Shown in pieces: positions 1 through 8,931 of a stretch of 64,000 nucleotides of DNA. The stretch's first letter is position 1; every line of letters starts with the position of its first letter. The notes below the pieces were generated by a model. The model saw only the letters and a program-made list of their open reading frames with translations. It was not told where the DNA came from and searched no databases. The position numbers and the translations under genes are program-made. Source of the stretch: Clostridia bacterium (GTDB lineage Bacteria > Bacillota > Clostridia > Oscillospirales > Acutalibacteraceae); assembly GCA_017450005.1 (NCBI GenBank), contig JAFSYM010000015.1:1-64000 (forward strand), given 5' to 3'.

Positions 1-851
1 CGATGCAGATATTTTTTTGAGATTTCAAACAGCCGATCTTTCGGTTTGATCCCGTAAAGCTGACGGATATAATCACGGATCTCATCCACAAGAAAATCCG
101 GCATTTTGATCACACGATTGCTTTTCGGTGTTTTCGGATCGGTAATGACGTCGCGGCCGTCGATACGCTGATACGATTTTGTTATTGATACCGTACCGCG
201 CTCAAAATCGAAATCTGCCGGGGTTAACGCCAACAGTTCTCCTTCGCGAATGCCGCACCAATACAAAACCTCAAAGGCGTAAAACGATATCGGCTTGTCC
301 ATCATGACATAAGAGAACTTCTTGTATTCTTCCTGCGTCCAGATCTGCATTTCTTTTCCCTTGGCTTTGCCCATATTACCAACTTTCGCCGCGGGATTCA
401 CGGAAAGTCCGTAAAACTTCACGGCATGATTGAACACAGCGGAAAGCTGGTTGTGCAGTGTTTTCAGATAAACCGGGGAATAAGGTTTTCCGGTTTTATC
501 CTTTGTCTTGAGCATCGCGTTCTGCCAGGCGATCACATCCTTCGGCTGGATCTCGCTGATTTTGCGATCTCCGAAGTACGGCAGGATTTTTGTCCGCAAA
601 ATATGCTCCTTTGTGTGCCATGTGTTTTCTTTCAGCCGGGTTTTCATATCCTCGCTGTAAATAGCAACGAAGCTCGCAAAGGTCATATCCAGATCAGCGG
701 TCGCTTTGTTTAGTTGTTCCCGTTCCCATGCCTGTGCTTCGCGTTTTGTTGCGAAGCCGCGCTTCTGAGATTGGCGGCGTTTACCCTGCCAATCGGTGTA
801 GCGGTATACGGCCCGCCACGTGTTAGTCTTTTCTTCTTTGTATACAGCCAT
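1..851 (-). CDS. int: Tyrosine site-specific integrase (C-terminal end beyond the left edge)
   Basis: Catalyses integration and excision of the mobile element. The visible 283 codons begin MAVYKEEKTNTWRAVYRYTD, the usual small N-terminal DNA-binding (arm-site) domain of Tn916-like integrases. A SAM-like core-binding domain follows at about residues 55-165. The catalytic domain opens with LYWCGIREGELLAL, which holds the first catalytic Arg. The His-x-x-Arg, His and Tyr residues must lie left of the window, so completeness cannot be judged. The ATG at 851 lies 4 bp after the stop of the excisionase-like gene, with AAAGGA upstream, so the two are surely co-transcribed. The gene reads leftward, away from guaA. 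This is the order expected if int is the last gene before the left end of the element. Confidence 0.93.
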   Translation of the reverse strand, partial: MAVYKEEKTNTWRAVYRYTDWQGKRRQSQKRGFATKREAQAWEREQLNKATADLDMTFASFVAIYSEDMKTRLKENTWHTKEHILRTKILPYFGDRKISEIQPKDVIAWQNAMLKTKDKTGKPYSPVYLKTLHNQLSAVFNHAVKFYGLSVNPAAKVGNMGKAKGKEMQIWTQEEYKKFSYVMMDKPISFYAFEVLYWCGIREGELLALTPADFDFERGTVSITKSYQRIDGRDVITDPKTPKSNRVIKMPDFLVDEIRDYIRQLYGIKPKDRLFEISKKYLH

Positions 852-855
852 ATTC

Positions 856-1053
856 TCACATCCTTTCTTTGATTTCGGCTGCGCCGTAACAGGTCTTTTC
901 TAAAAAATATTGTTTATTGACCCGTCCGGAAATGGTAATGAATCCTTTTGCCTTCAGTTCTTCATTCAGACGCTGAACGATTTTATAGGCGTAGGATTTG
1001 GAGATGCCGAGAATTTCAGCAACTTCTCCGACTTTCAAAAAATGCTCGGACAA
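856..1053 (-). CDS. Excisionase-like small winged-helix/HTH protein
   Basis: A 65-aa protein with TTG start at 1053, chosen because GGAAGGAGGG sits directly before it; a longer in-frame reading to 1176 has no ribosome site. The core VGEVAEILGISKSYAYKIV is a helix-turn-helix, followed by a basic wing (GRVNKQYF). Proteins of this size and order directly before an integrase usually act as Xis, bending DNA at the element's ends to favour excision, or as regulators of int. It ends 4 bp before the int start. Function is inferred from position and fold. Confidence 0.8.
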   Translation of the reverse strand: MSEHFLKVGEVAEILGISKSYAYKIVQRLNEELKAKGFITISGRVNKQYFLEKTCYGAAEIKERM

Positions 1054-1080
1054 TATGATCCCTCCTTCCTGATTTGATGA

Positions 1081-1115
1081 TTGATACCTTTCCTGAAAGT
1101 GGGGGCAGGTATCAA
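1081..1115. repeat. 8-bp inverted repeat upstream of xis
   Basis: TTGATACC (1081-1088) and GGTATCAA (1108-1115) form a perfect inverted repeat with a 19-bp spacer, 28 bp upstream of the xis TTG start. It could be a regulator or Xis binding site, or an RNA hairpin just before the xis ribosome site. No direct evidence separates these. Confidence 0.55.
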
Positions 1116-1601
1116 AAAATTGTAGTTGCAGTATCAGACTGCCTTTTTTTGTCTTGCTACATCTTTTCACCTCCAAAACACATTTTTTTCAAGACCCCTG
1201 TTTTTCACCGATTTTTATCGGATCAAGATCCGTGTTTTTGTACCGGAATCGTTTCAGTTTTCTCTTTTCGGACAGTGATCCATCCGAGATATTTCCGTTC
1301 GATAACGGTACATATTTCCCGGTATCTGCAGGGGAATGTATGAACGCTGTCGCAGTGGTTTGATCTGATAATCGTGCGAGCAGTATTCATATTCGAGAAT
1401 CAAAGTGGATATAGTAATTTATTTGCCTTGACTGAGCGGGGACAAGGATCAGATCACTGATTTCTTCTCTCACTATATCTATAGTCGAAATTACAAAAAA
1501 CACCGATAATCGCGTGACAGACGATTTTTGATGCCTGTGACAGATTTATTATTCCTCCTGCTCCAGTTCCGTTCCCACAGGCATTCCTCATATTTCTATG
1601 G

Positions 1602-1661
1602 GCGCTGTGCGGTCTCGCAGCCGTTTCAGGCTGCCAGCGCTCGCTTCCTTTTTTTCGGAAG
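1602..1661. other. Bulged double hairpin plus small hairpin in the int leader
   Basis: GCGCTG (1602-1607) pairs with CAGCGC (1635-1640), enclosing GCAGCC (1617-1622) paired with GGCTGC (1629-1634) around the loop GTTTCA. The two helices stack with a 9-nt one-sided bulge. CTTCC/GGAAG (1644-1661) forms a third, T-rich-loop hairpin. It lies in the leftward transcript between the leader terminator and xis-int. Confidence 0.5.
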
Positions 1662-1748
1662 GTCGTGGCGGTTTGGGGAACCGTGTAGGGATTCAATTGT
1701 AAAAGCAAAAAAGCCGTTACACAGACAGCACAAAAAGCGGGAAGGCAT
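1626..1748 (-). CDS. Possible 40-aa leader peptide
   Basis: An ATG at 1748 preceded by GAGAAGGAG (gap of only 2 nt to the start) opens a 40-codon frame, cysteine-rich at the start (RFLCCLC) and basic at the end (PKKRKRALAA). It begins inside the terminator hairpin of the leader RNA and runs through its T-run. If translated, ribosomes would open the terminator, as in attenuation leaders. I do not recognise the peptide, and the ribosome-site spacing is poor. Confidence 0.25.
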   Translation of the reverse strand: MPSRFLCCLCNGFFAFTIESLHGSPNRHDLPKKRKRALAA

Positions 1749-1791
1749 TTCTCCTTCTCGCACAGTTCATGCTGAACTATGTAACGGCTTT
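1701..1791 (-). terminator. Leftward intrinsic terminator closing the leader RNA
   Basis: AAAGCCGTTACA (1710-1721) and TGTAACGGCTTT (1780-1791) form a perfect 12-bp stem. On the minus strand the 3' arm runs straight into TTTGCTTTT. Inside the stem are two smaller hairpins: GCGGGAAGG/CCTTCTCGC with one G-T pair, and AGTTCA/TGAACT around TGC. Together they make a branched terminator domain about 130 nt after the leftward promoter and 650 nt before xis. Transcription reaching xis-int from that promoter must pass it. Confidence 0.75.
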
Positions 1792-1807
1792 GTATAACAA
1801 AGCGTCT

Positions 1808-1853
1808 CTCCGGGCTTTGCCCGGAGTTCCTCTCGCAGGGAAACCTCCTGCGA
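1808..1853. other. Two GC-rich leader hairpins
   Basis: CTCCGGGC (1808-1815) pairs perfectly with GCCCGGAG (1819-1826) over a 3-nt loop. TCGCAGG (1833-1839) pairs with CCTGCGA (1847-1853) over 7 nt. On the minus strand the second hairpin contains CAGGAGG, a strong Shine-Dalgarno sequence, with no start codon at the right distance. Both lie within the leader transcribed from the LexA-box promoter. Confidence 0.55.
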
Positions 1854-1926
1854 AAATCCTATTTCAAAAAATCAATCGCAGTTCAGTTTGCTATTCTATT
1901 GTAATGAGTCCAAAACTCAGTATAAC

Positions 1927-1955
1927 AGTATAGCGAACAAATGTTCCGTTGTCAA
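1927..1955 (-). promoter_or_regulatory. Leftward sigma-A promoter with embedded LexA (SOS) box
   Basis: On the minus strand, -35 TTGACA (1955-1950) and -10 TATACT (1932-1927) are separated by exactly 17 bp. The spacer contains CGAACAAATGTTCC (1934-1947, read on the plus strand), which matches the Bacillus-type LexA consensus CGAACRNRYGTTYC at every position. LexA bound there would block RNA polymerase; its cleavage after DNA damage would release transcription of the leader toward xis-int. The promoter and box are seen directly; SOS control is inferred. Confidence 0.75.
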
Positions 1956-2068
1956 TACTTTTTTTGAAATTTTTGGATTTTTTTGAAGGAAATGGTCGTT
2001 TTTTGCATGAACAGTGTGCTTGAGTGTGAAATTACTTAACTATTCTGCTTTGTTTCCTTTGTACCTCC

Positions 2069-2098
2069 TTGACACGACTTAAACAAATATGCTATATT
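2069..2098 (+). promoter_or_regulatory. Promoter of the XRE regulator gene
   Basis: TTGACA (2069-2074), an 18-bp spacer and TATATT (2093-2098). The ATG at 2089 lies inside this promoter, so the regulator more likely starts at the ATG at 2134. Confidence 0.65.
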
Positions 2099-2133
2099 TC
2101 TTATATCATCACGAAGAACCGGAGTTGAATCAA

Positions 2134-2613
2134 ATGGCAATCGGAGAGAGAATCAAGTTTTTTCGCAATCTGAGAGGAATGACGCAGAAGTATCTCGGTC
2201 AGATCGTCGGTTTCCCGGAAAAAACCGCCGACGTTCGGTTGGCGCAATACGAAACCGGAACCAGGACGCCAAAGGACGATTTGACATATCTGCTTGCATC
2301 CGCGCTTGGCGTCTCGCCTATGGCGTTGGACGTGCCGAATATCGAGAGTTATGTGGGGCTGATGCACACGTTTTTTGCACTGGAAGATCTTTACGGGCTG
2401 AAAATAAAGATGATTGACGGCATACCGAGTTTACAAATTGCATCCAACGCAAATGCGAATTATGAAACGCTTTCCGGTTTATTCAGGGATTGGGCGGAGG
2501 AATCCGACAAACTTACGGCAGGAGAAATTTCCAAAGAGGAATACGACGAATGGCGTTACACTTACCCGTCTGGTGATTCCAATTGGGTGCGCATAAGTCT
2601 TTCTTCTATTTAA
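2134..2613 (+). CDS. XRE-family helix-turn-helix regulator of the element
   Basis: A 159-aa protein. Residues about 5-65 form the Cro/C1-type domain (GERIKFFRNLRGMTQKYLG, then VRLAQYETGTRTPKDD and the closing helix LASALGVSPMALD). The C-terminal part (about 70-159) is an acidic helical domain of the type common in regulators carried by Firmicute integrative elements; no ligand is suggested. ATG 2134 has CCGGAG upstream, whereas ATG 2089 falls inside the likely promoter. It is divergent from xis-int across the control region and is the natural candidate for a repressor or activator of element excision. The binding site is unknown. Confidence 0.85.
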   Translation: MAIGERIKFFRNLRGMTQKYLGQIVGFPEKTADVRLAQYETGTRTPKDDLTYLLASALGVSPMALDVPNIESYVGLMHTFFALEDLYGLKIKMIDGIPSLQIASNANANYETLSGLFRDWAEESDKLTAGEISKEEYDEWRYTYPSGDSNWVRISLSSI

Positions 2614-2654
2614 AAACAATAAGACTTATTTTGACGATAGGGCGGTTGTTAACA

Positions 2655-3395
2655 ATGACTGAAAAAGAAAAATATGCAGTTGAGTGGAATGAAAGTGCAC
2701 AGTATTTTTATGACAATAACAGTTACACACAATTGACTGCTCATATTAAGCATTTTAAGAGAGTGTTGGAAATAGGTTGTGGCACAGGGCAGAGCACTCT
2801 GTCTTTACTTAAAGCTGGTCATAGTGTTGTCGCTATAGACCAAAATCCACATTGTATTAAAATAGCGAAGAAACTGGTATCAGACGCTGGTTTTGATATT
2901 AAAGTGTCTTTGAAGGATTTAGCACCAAGAACAGTAGTTTTTTTGGAAAAGGACATAACTGATTCTGGTTTTTTAGAAATGATTTGCGAAAGCTTATCTA
3001 TTGATATTGTTGTATGTTGGAATATTGGTTCCTATTGGGATAAGCAAAAAGATGCGGATGTAATACCAAAAATGCTTGAATATGGGTTAACCGCAGATCA
3101 AATTCAACAGAATATGGAATCATCATATGCGGAATTGGTTATTTGGACTGCATGTAAAATAGCCAAAGGATTGCATTGTGCCGTTCATATTGTTGATCGA
3201 GGAACACATCCAATCAATCGGTTTAATGATCCTTACTATATGTGTCTAAAAAAAGAGTTCAATTATAAAAGAATCAGGTATGCGAATATCAAATCAACTA
3301 CACTTTCAAACTCTGGTCGACTTCTTATAACTGAGGGACAAATAAACCAAGAAACAGAGCTTCCAATTTTTTTTATTTCAATTCTGCTAAAATAA
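2655..3395 (+). CDS. Class I SAM-dependent methyltransferase (element cargo)
   Basis: A 246-aa protein. The Rossmann motif I is clear (VLEIGCGTGQSTLSLLKAGH, then VVAIDQ ending the second strand with its acidic residue), and IVVCWNIGSYWD fits motif IV. The substrate cannot be told; nothing resembles the DNA-methylase motifs NPPY or PCQ. ATG 2655 is chosen because homology to the fold begins just after it; its ribosome site is weak. The gene is conspicuously A+T rich compared with every flanking chromosomal gene, a sign of recent transfer. It follows the XRE gene by 41 bp and is closed by a strong hairpin. It could modify a small molecule or macromolecule for the element's own benefit; that is speculation. 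Confidence 0.8.
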   Translation: MTEKEKYAVEWNESAQYFYDNNSYTQLTAHIKHFKRVLEIGCGTGQSTLSLLKAGHSVVAIDQNPHCIKIAKKLVSDAGFDIKVSLKDLAPRTVVFLEKDITDSGFLEMICESLSIDIVVCWNIGSYWDKQKDADVIPKMLEYGLTADQIQQNMESSYAELVIWTACKIAKGLHCAVHIVDRGTHPINRFNDPYYMCLKKEFNYKRIRYANIKSTTLSNSGRLLITEGQINQETELPIFFISILLK

Positions 3396-3397
3396 GA

Positions 3398-3437
3398 AAA
3401 GAGCTAACTGACGAATCAAAAAATCAGTTAGCTCTTT
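3398..3437. terminator. Terminator after the methyltransferase
   Basis: AAAGAGCTAACTGA (3398-3411) and TCAGTTAGCTCTTT (3424-3437) form a perfect 14-bp stem with a 12-nt loop, A-rich before and T-rich after, so it can act in both directions. Confidence 0.85.
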
Positions 3438-3459
3438 ATTCTTGGATAATTCGGTTTTT

Positions 3460-3480
3460 GTTGCCAAAATGTTGCCAAAC
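3460..3480. repeat. Direct repeat near the guaA junction (candidate integrase arm sites)
   Basis: GTTGCCAAAA (3460-3469) and GTTGCCAAAC (3471-3480) are spaced 11 bp apart, one helical turn, about 60 bp from the guaA stop codon. The spacing and position fit arm-type binding sites of a tyrosine integrase next to attR. Binding is inferred. Confidence 0.4.
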
Positions 3481-3536
3481 GCAATGTTGAAGGGCGAAGA
3501 ACCCTTATATATCAACGTGTTTGACGGTTTGCGGCA

Positions 3537-3560
3537 TTATTCCCACTCGATAGTCGCCGG
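3537..3560. other. Probable attachment-site core at the 3' end of guaA
   Basis: The last codons of guaA lie exactly where chromosomal gene order stops and the integrase/XRE/methyltransferase block begins. The 3' end of guaA is an established insertion site for genomic islands, whose integrases regenerate the gene's terminal bases. The partner copy must lie left of the window; none is seen within it. Confidence 0.55.
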
Positions 3561-5063
3561 GGGTTTAGAGGTTACGTCATAGACAATGCGGTTGATACCC
3601 TTGACTTCATTCGTGATTCTGGATGAGACCTTTGTCAGCAGCGAATAGGGGAGGTGCGCAAACTCACAGGTCATAAAATCGCTTGTACACACGGCGCGTA
3701 ACGCGAGCGTATAATCGTAAGTCCGGAAGTCGCCCATAACCCCAACGCTGCGCGTATTGGTCAGCACGGCGAAAAACTGATCTGCTTTCGCACGGCTCCT
3801 GCCGAGCTCCTCGCGGAAAATCGCGTCCGCTTCACGTAATATATCCAGCTTTTCCCGCGTGACTTCTCCGATGATACGGATTGACAAACCCGGTCCGGGA
3901 AACGGCTGACGCTCCACAAGACTTTTAGGCAGACCCAGCATACGACCGAGACGGCGCACTTCATCTTTGAACAACCCACGAAGCGGTTCCACAACGCCGA
4001 CAAATCCGAGGTCTTCCGGAAGACCGCCGACGTTGTGATGACTCTTTATCACGGCAGATTTATTCTTGCCGGACTCCACTACATCCGGATAGATCGTGCC
4101 CTGCGCCAGAAATTTTGCCTGACTGTGTTTTTTAGCTTCATCCTGAAACACACGCACAAACTCGTTGCCCACACGCTTGCGTTTTTCTTCCGGGTCCGTG
4201 ATGCCTTTTATCCGTTTCAGGAAACGCTCGGAAGCGTCCACACGCACAAAATCTATATCTCTGCCCGCAAATGCCGCTTCGACTTCATCGCTTTCGTTCT
4301 TGCGCATAAAGCCGTGGTCAATATAGATGCAGGTCAGTTGTCCGGGAATCGCCGACGAAAGCAGTGCAGCGCAGACAGAGGAATCCACACCGCCGGACAG
4401 ACCGAGGATCACATGCTGGTCGCCGACCTGCTGACGGACAAGCTCAATTTGGCGCGCCAGATAATCCGCCATAGAATAATCGCCCTTCGCATGACAGATT
4501 GTATACAGAAAGTTATGCAGCATCTCCGTGCCGTATTCGGAGATTTCGACTTCCGGATGAAACTGCACGCCATAGATCGGCTGATCCGCACAGCGAAAAG
4601 CGGCAATGGCACAGTCGTGCGTATGCGCAAGAGGGATATAATTGCCCGGCAGCGCAGTCACCTGATCGGTATGGCTCATGAGCATGTGTATCATTTCCGG
4701 AATATCTCCGAACAACTCGTCACGCTTTTCGAGCGTCAGGCTGATGCGTCCGTATTCGCTTGTTTTGCACGCGCTGACAGTACCGCCGTTCATGTGACAA
4801 ATGAGCTGCATACCATAGCAGATTCCGAGAATCGGTATGCCAAGCGTGAAAATTCCGGCGTCGCATTGCGGTGCATCTTCCGTATAAACGCTGTTGGGGC
4901 CGCCAGTAAAAATAATGCCGATCGGCGCGATTTCGGCCAATTCCTTTGCCGTTGTCTGATAAGGCAGGATGATCGAATAAACACCGCATTCGCGCACACG
5001 GCGCGCGATCAACTCCTTGTATTGACCTCCGAAATCCAAAATGACTACTTTCTGATTGTCCAT
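3537..5063 (-). CDS. guaA: GMP synthase (glutamine-hydrolysing)
   Basis: Converts XMP to GMP using glutamine and ATP, the last step of guanylate synthesis. The 508-aa protein has the class I amidotransferase domain first (nucleophile Cys82 in GICYGMQL, His and Glu in GVQFHPEVE). The ATP-pyrophosphatase domain follows, with P-loop GLSGGVDSS near residue 223, then the dimerisation domain ending PPATIEWE. The full length and intact C-terminus show the gene survived insertion of the element at its 3' end. It is divergent from glnN and has its own promoter at 5129-5157. Confidence 0.97.
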   Translation of the reverse strand: MDNQKVVILDFGGQYKELIARRVRECGVYSIILPYQTTAKELAEIAPIGIIFTGGPNSVYTEDAPQCDAGIFTLGIPILGICYGMQLICHMNGGTVSACKTSEYGRISLTLEKRDELFGDIPEMIHMLMSHTDQVTALPGNYIPLAHTHDCAIAAFRCADQPIYGVQFHPEVEISEYGTEMLHNFLYTICHAKGDYSMADYLARQIELVRQQVGDQHVILGLSGGVDSSVCAALLSSAIPGQLTCIYIDHGFMRKNESDEVEAAFAGRDIDFVRVDASERFLKRIKGITDPEEKRKRVGNEFVRVFQDEAKKHSQAKFLAQGTIYPDVVESGKNKSAVIKSHHNVGGLPEDLGFVGVVEPLRGLFKDEVRRLGRMLGLPKSLVERQPFPGPGLSIRIIGEVTREKLDILREADAIFREELGRSRAKADQFFAVLTNTRSVGVMGDFRTYDYTLALRAVCTSDFMTCEFAHLPYSLLTKVSSRITNEVKGINRIVYDVTSKPPATIEWE

Positions 5064-5128
5064 CGTTTCACATCCGTTTCATAAAAAGTAGTTCCGCTTT
5101 GCGCATTCAATCCATTTTTATTACAATC

Positions 5129-5157
5129 ATTCTATGCACAATCCGCGCGTTTGTCAA
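5129..5157 (-). promoter_or_regulatory. guaA promoter
   Basis: Minus-strand TTGACA (5157-5152), 17-bp spacer, TAGAAT (5134-5129), about 65 bp before the guaA start. No purine riboswitch fold was recognised between them. Confidence 0.7.
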
Positions 5158-5231
5158 TGGTAAAACAGAAAAAACTGATAATCGAATTGTTTCGGCTGTT
5201 TACAAAAAGAGCGCTATATAGACTTTTTCTA

Positions 5232-5260
5232 TTGACAAATCGCATCGATAAAGATATTAT
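5232..5260 (+). promoter_or_regulatory. glnN promoter
   Basis: TTGACA (5232-5237), 17-bp spacer, TATTAT (5255-5260), followed 34 bp later by the glnN start with AAAGGAGAAA as ribosome site. Confidence 0.75.
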
Positions 5261-5294
5261 AAATAAATAAAGACAGATCAAAGGAGAAACGGTC

Positions 5295-7388
<2,094 letters not shown>

Positions 7389-7404
7389 AACAATATATGA
7401 AACA

Positions 7405-7433
7405 GGACGCTGCTGCAAAAAGCAACAGCGTCC
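7405..7433. terminator. Shared terminator between glnN and the CarD-like gene
   Basis: GGACGCTG and CAGCGTCC arms with an inner TGC/GCA pair and an A-rich loop, followed by ATTATTT. It sits between two convergent genes and can serve both. Confidence 0.75.
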
Positions 7434-7449
7434 ATTATTTGTGTTTGCG

Positions 7450-7962
7450 TCATAGCTTACCGATACGCGTATGTATGTATTGCGCAACTTTCTGCTCCGA
7501 AATTTCCAGCGCAAACGAAAACTCATTGTCCGTGATTTCCGAAACCTGTTTCAACAGGTTGTTATCGGAGGGGGAGAGGCGCAGACCATTTGCCGCCAAA
7601 GAGCGTTTTCTTTCAAACAGCAAGATACGCAGGCACAAAATCTCACGGGGATCGGCATTGCGCAGAATTGTGCGAAACCGTTCCATGCGCTGTTTTCGGT
7701 CGTCGATCCATACAACAAGCGCGTCGTCGACGGAATCGATGATTGCATCAACCTCTTCACGCGTCAGAACCGGATGAATTTTTCCGCGCAAGGCGTCATT
7801 ATGCATAGGGATAAAGAAAGTCGTATTCTGATCGGTGACCGGTTGGAGAATGTAGTATTGATCCCTGTTATGCGCAATCGTCATCTCCTGAATATCGTCA
7901 ATCTGACAAACGCCGTTGGAGCCGTATCGAACATATTCGCCGATTTGAAATTGTTGCGTCAT
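7450..7962 (-). CDS. CarD-like transcriptional regulator
   Basis: A 170-aa protein with the CarD/TRCF RNA-polymerase-interaction domain at its start (FQIGEYVRYGSNGVCQIDDI, then YYILQPV and FFIPMHN) and a helical C-terminal part typical of this family. It binds the RNA polymerase beta subunit and modulates open-complex formation. ATG 7962 is preferred because AAGGGG precedes it; an ATG at 7980 adds seven residues but has only a weak ribosome site. It is a single gene between the glnN terminator and the end of the rfb operon. Confidence 0.88.
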   Translation of the reverse strand: MTQQFQIGEYVRYGSNGVCQIDDIQEMTIAHNRDQYYILQPVTDQNTTFFIPMHNDALRGKIHPVLTREEVDAIIDSVDDALVVWIDDRKQRMERFRTILRNADPREILCLRILLFERKRSLAANGLRLSPSDNNLLKQVSEITDNEFSFALEISEQKVAQYIHTRIGKL

Positions 7963-8043
7963 TTCAAAACGCCCCTTCATTTTCTTTATTATATTTATTA
8001 TACCATATTTTTTGATAATTTCAAATATTTTTCAGGATCATTG

Positions 8044-8076
8044 CAAAAAAACAGCGGAGAAAGAATTCGCCGCTGT
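8044..8076 (-). terminator. Terminator of the rfb operon
   Basis: ACAGCGG (8051-8057) pairs with CCGCTGT (8070-8076). On the minus strand the hairpin is followed by seven T, just after the rfbD stop. Confidence 0.75.
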
Positions 8077-8082
8077 CGAAGA

Positions 8083-8931
8083 TTATTCTGAAACATATTG
8101 ATGCATAAACCGTGCCAAAGCGTCTTTCCAGAAGGGAAGGGGTTCAAATCCCGCATCCCGCAGTCTCTGTTTTTGCAATCTAGAATTAAGCGGACGAGAA
8201 GCGGCACAAGGGTATTCGTCGGTCGAAACCGGAATCACACAGGACTTACGGCCGGCAAAAGTGAGGATAGTCTGCGCAAATGTATGCCAGGAACAGAATC
8301 CCTCGCCGGAAACATTGTACGTGCCGTATTTGTCGCTCTGTACAAGATCGCAAAGAAACACGGCAAGATCCTCGGTATAAGTCGGTGATCCGATCTGATC
8401 GCAGACGACACGCAATGTATCGTGCGTCTGGGCGGCTTGCAGAATCGTCTTGACAAAATTATGCCCATGCAGACCGTAAACCCACGAAGTGCGCACAACA
8501 AACAGACGAGCGCAATTTCTTGCGGCCTCTTCGCCGGCTAACTTTGTGCGGCCGTAAACATTGCGCGGCGTCACGACCGCATCTTCGCCCTGCGGTTGAT
8601 CGCCGTCGCCTGAATACACATAATCTGAGCTGATATAGATCATTTTGGCCGAAACGAGCTCTGCGGCCAGCGCAATATTACGCGTGCCGTCAATATTGAT
8701 CTTTGCGCAATTTTCTGCATCAGACTCAGCTTTGTCGACCGCAGTGTATGCGGCACAGTGTATGACAGCATCGGGCTTGTGTATCAGAAAATAGCGTTCA
8801 ACGGCTTCTTTCTGCACGATATCCAGTTCATCTGCATCTGTTGCAATGGGCTCCATGCCGCATCGCTGCAGCGCCGCAACAACGTCTGTGCCGAGCTGTC
8901 CATTTGCGCCGGTGACAAGAACGCGCATCAT
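8083..8931 (-). CDS. rfbD: dTDP-4-dehydrorhamnose reductase
   Basis: Last step of dTDP-L-rhamnose synthesis, reducing dTDP-4-dehydro-L-rhamnose with NAD(P)H. The 282-aa extended-SDR protein has the nucleotide-binding VTGANGQLGTDV, ISSDYVY and the catalytic Tyr/Lys in YGRTKLAGE. Its ATG overlaps the rfbC stop as ATGA, so the two are translationally coupled. Its length is usual. Confidence 0.96.
   Translation of the reverse strand: MMRVLVTGANGQLGTDVVAALQRCGMEPIATDADELDIVQKEAVERYFLIHKPDAVIHCAAYTAVDKAESDAENCAKINIDGTRNIALAAELVSAKMIYISSDYVYSGDGDQPQGEDAVVTPRNVYGRTKLAGEEAARNCARLFVVRTSWVYGLHGHNFVKTILQAAQTHDTLRVVCDQIGSPTYTEDLAVFLCDLVQSDKYGTYNVSGEGFCSWHTFAQTILTFAGRKSCVIPVSTDEYPCAASRPLNSRLQKQRLRDAGFEPLPFWKDALARFMHQYVSE

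Larger units (their letters stand above)
1054..2133. other. About 1.1 kb non-coding control region of the mobile element
   Basis: No convincing gene is seen between the excisionase-like gene and the XRE regulator. The stretch is dense in structure: an 8-bp inverted repeat next to the xis ribosome site (1081-1115), a bulged double hairpin (1602-1640), an intrinsic terminator facing left (1701-1791), two GC-rich hairpins (1808-1853), and a leftward promoter with a LexA box (1927-1955). A rightward promoter at 2069-2098 drives the regulator. Another hairpin-plus-T-run (GGCAG/CTGCC at 1104-1143 with seven T after it) faces right but has no gene before it. The region is best read as the divergent control region of the xis-int and regulator operons; an oriT or replication signal is possible but unproven. 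Confidence 0.7.

Noticed and set aside
1104..1150. Hairpin plus T-run facing right
   Set aside because: No rightward gene ends before it, and the 5-bp stem has competing pairings; not listed as a terminator.
1454..1708. 84-codon leftward frame in the int leader region
   Set aside because: Its TTG start lies in the T-run of the terminator with no ribosome site, and the protein matches nothing known to me; the stretch is better explained as structured leader.
4035..5084. 349-codon frame opposite guaA
   Set aside because: It lies wholly antisense to an intact guaA, has no ribosome site and no recognisable domain.
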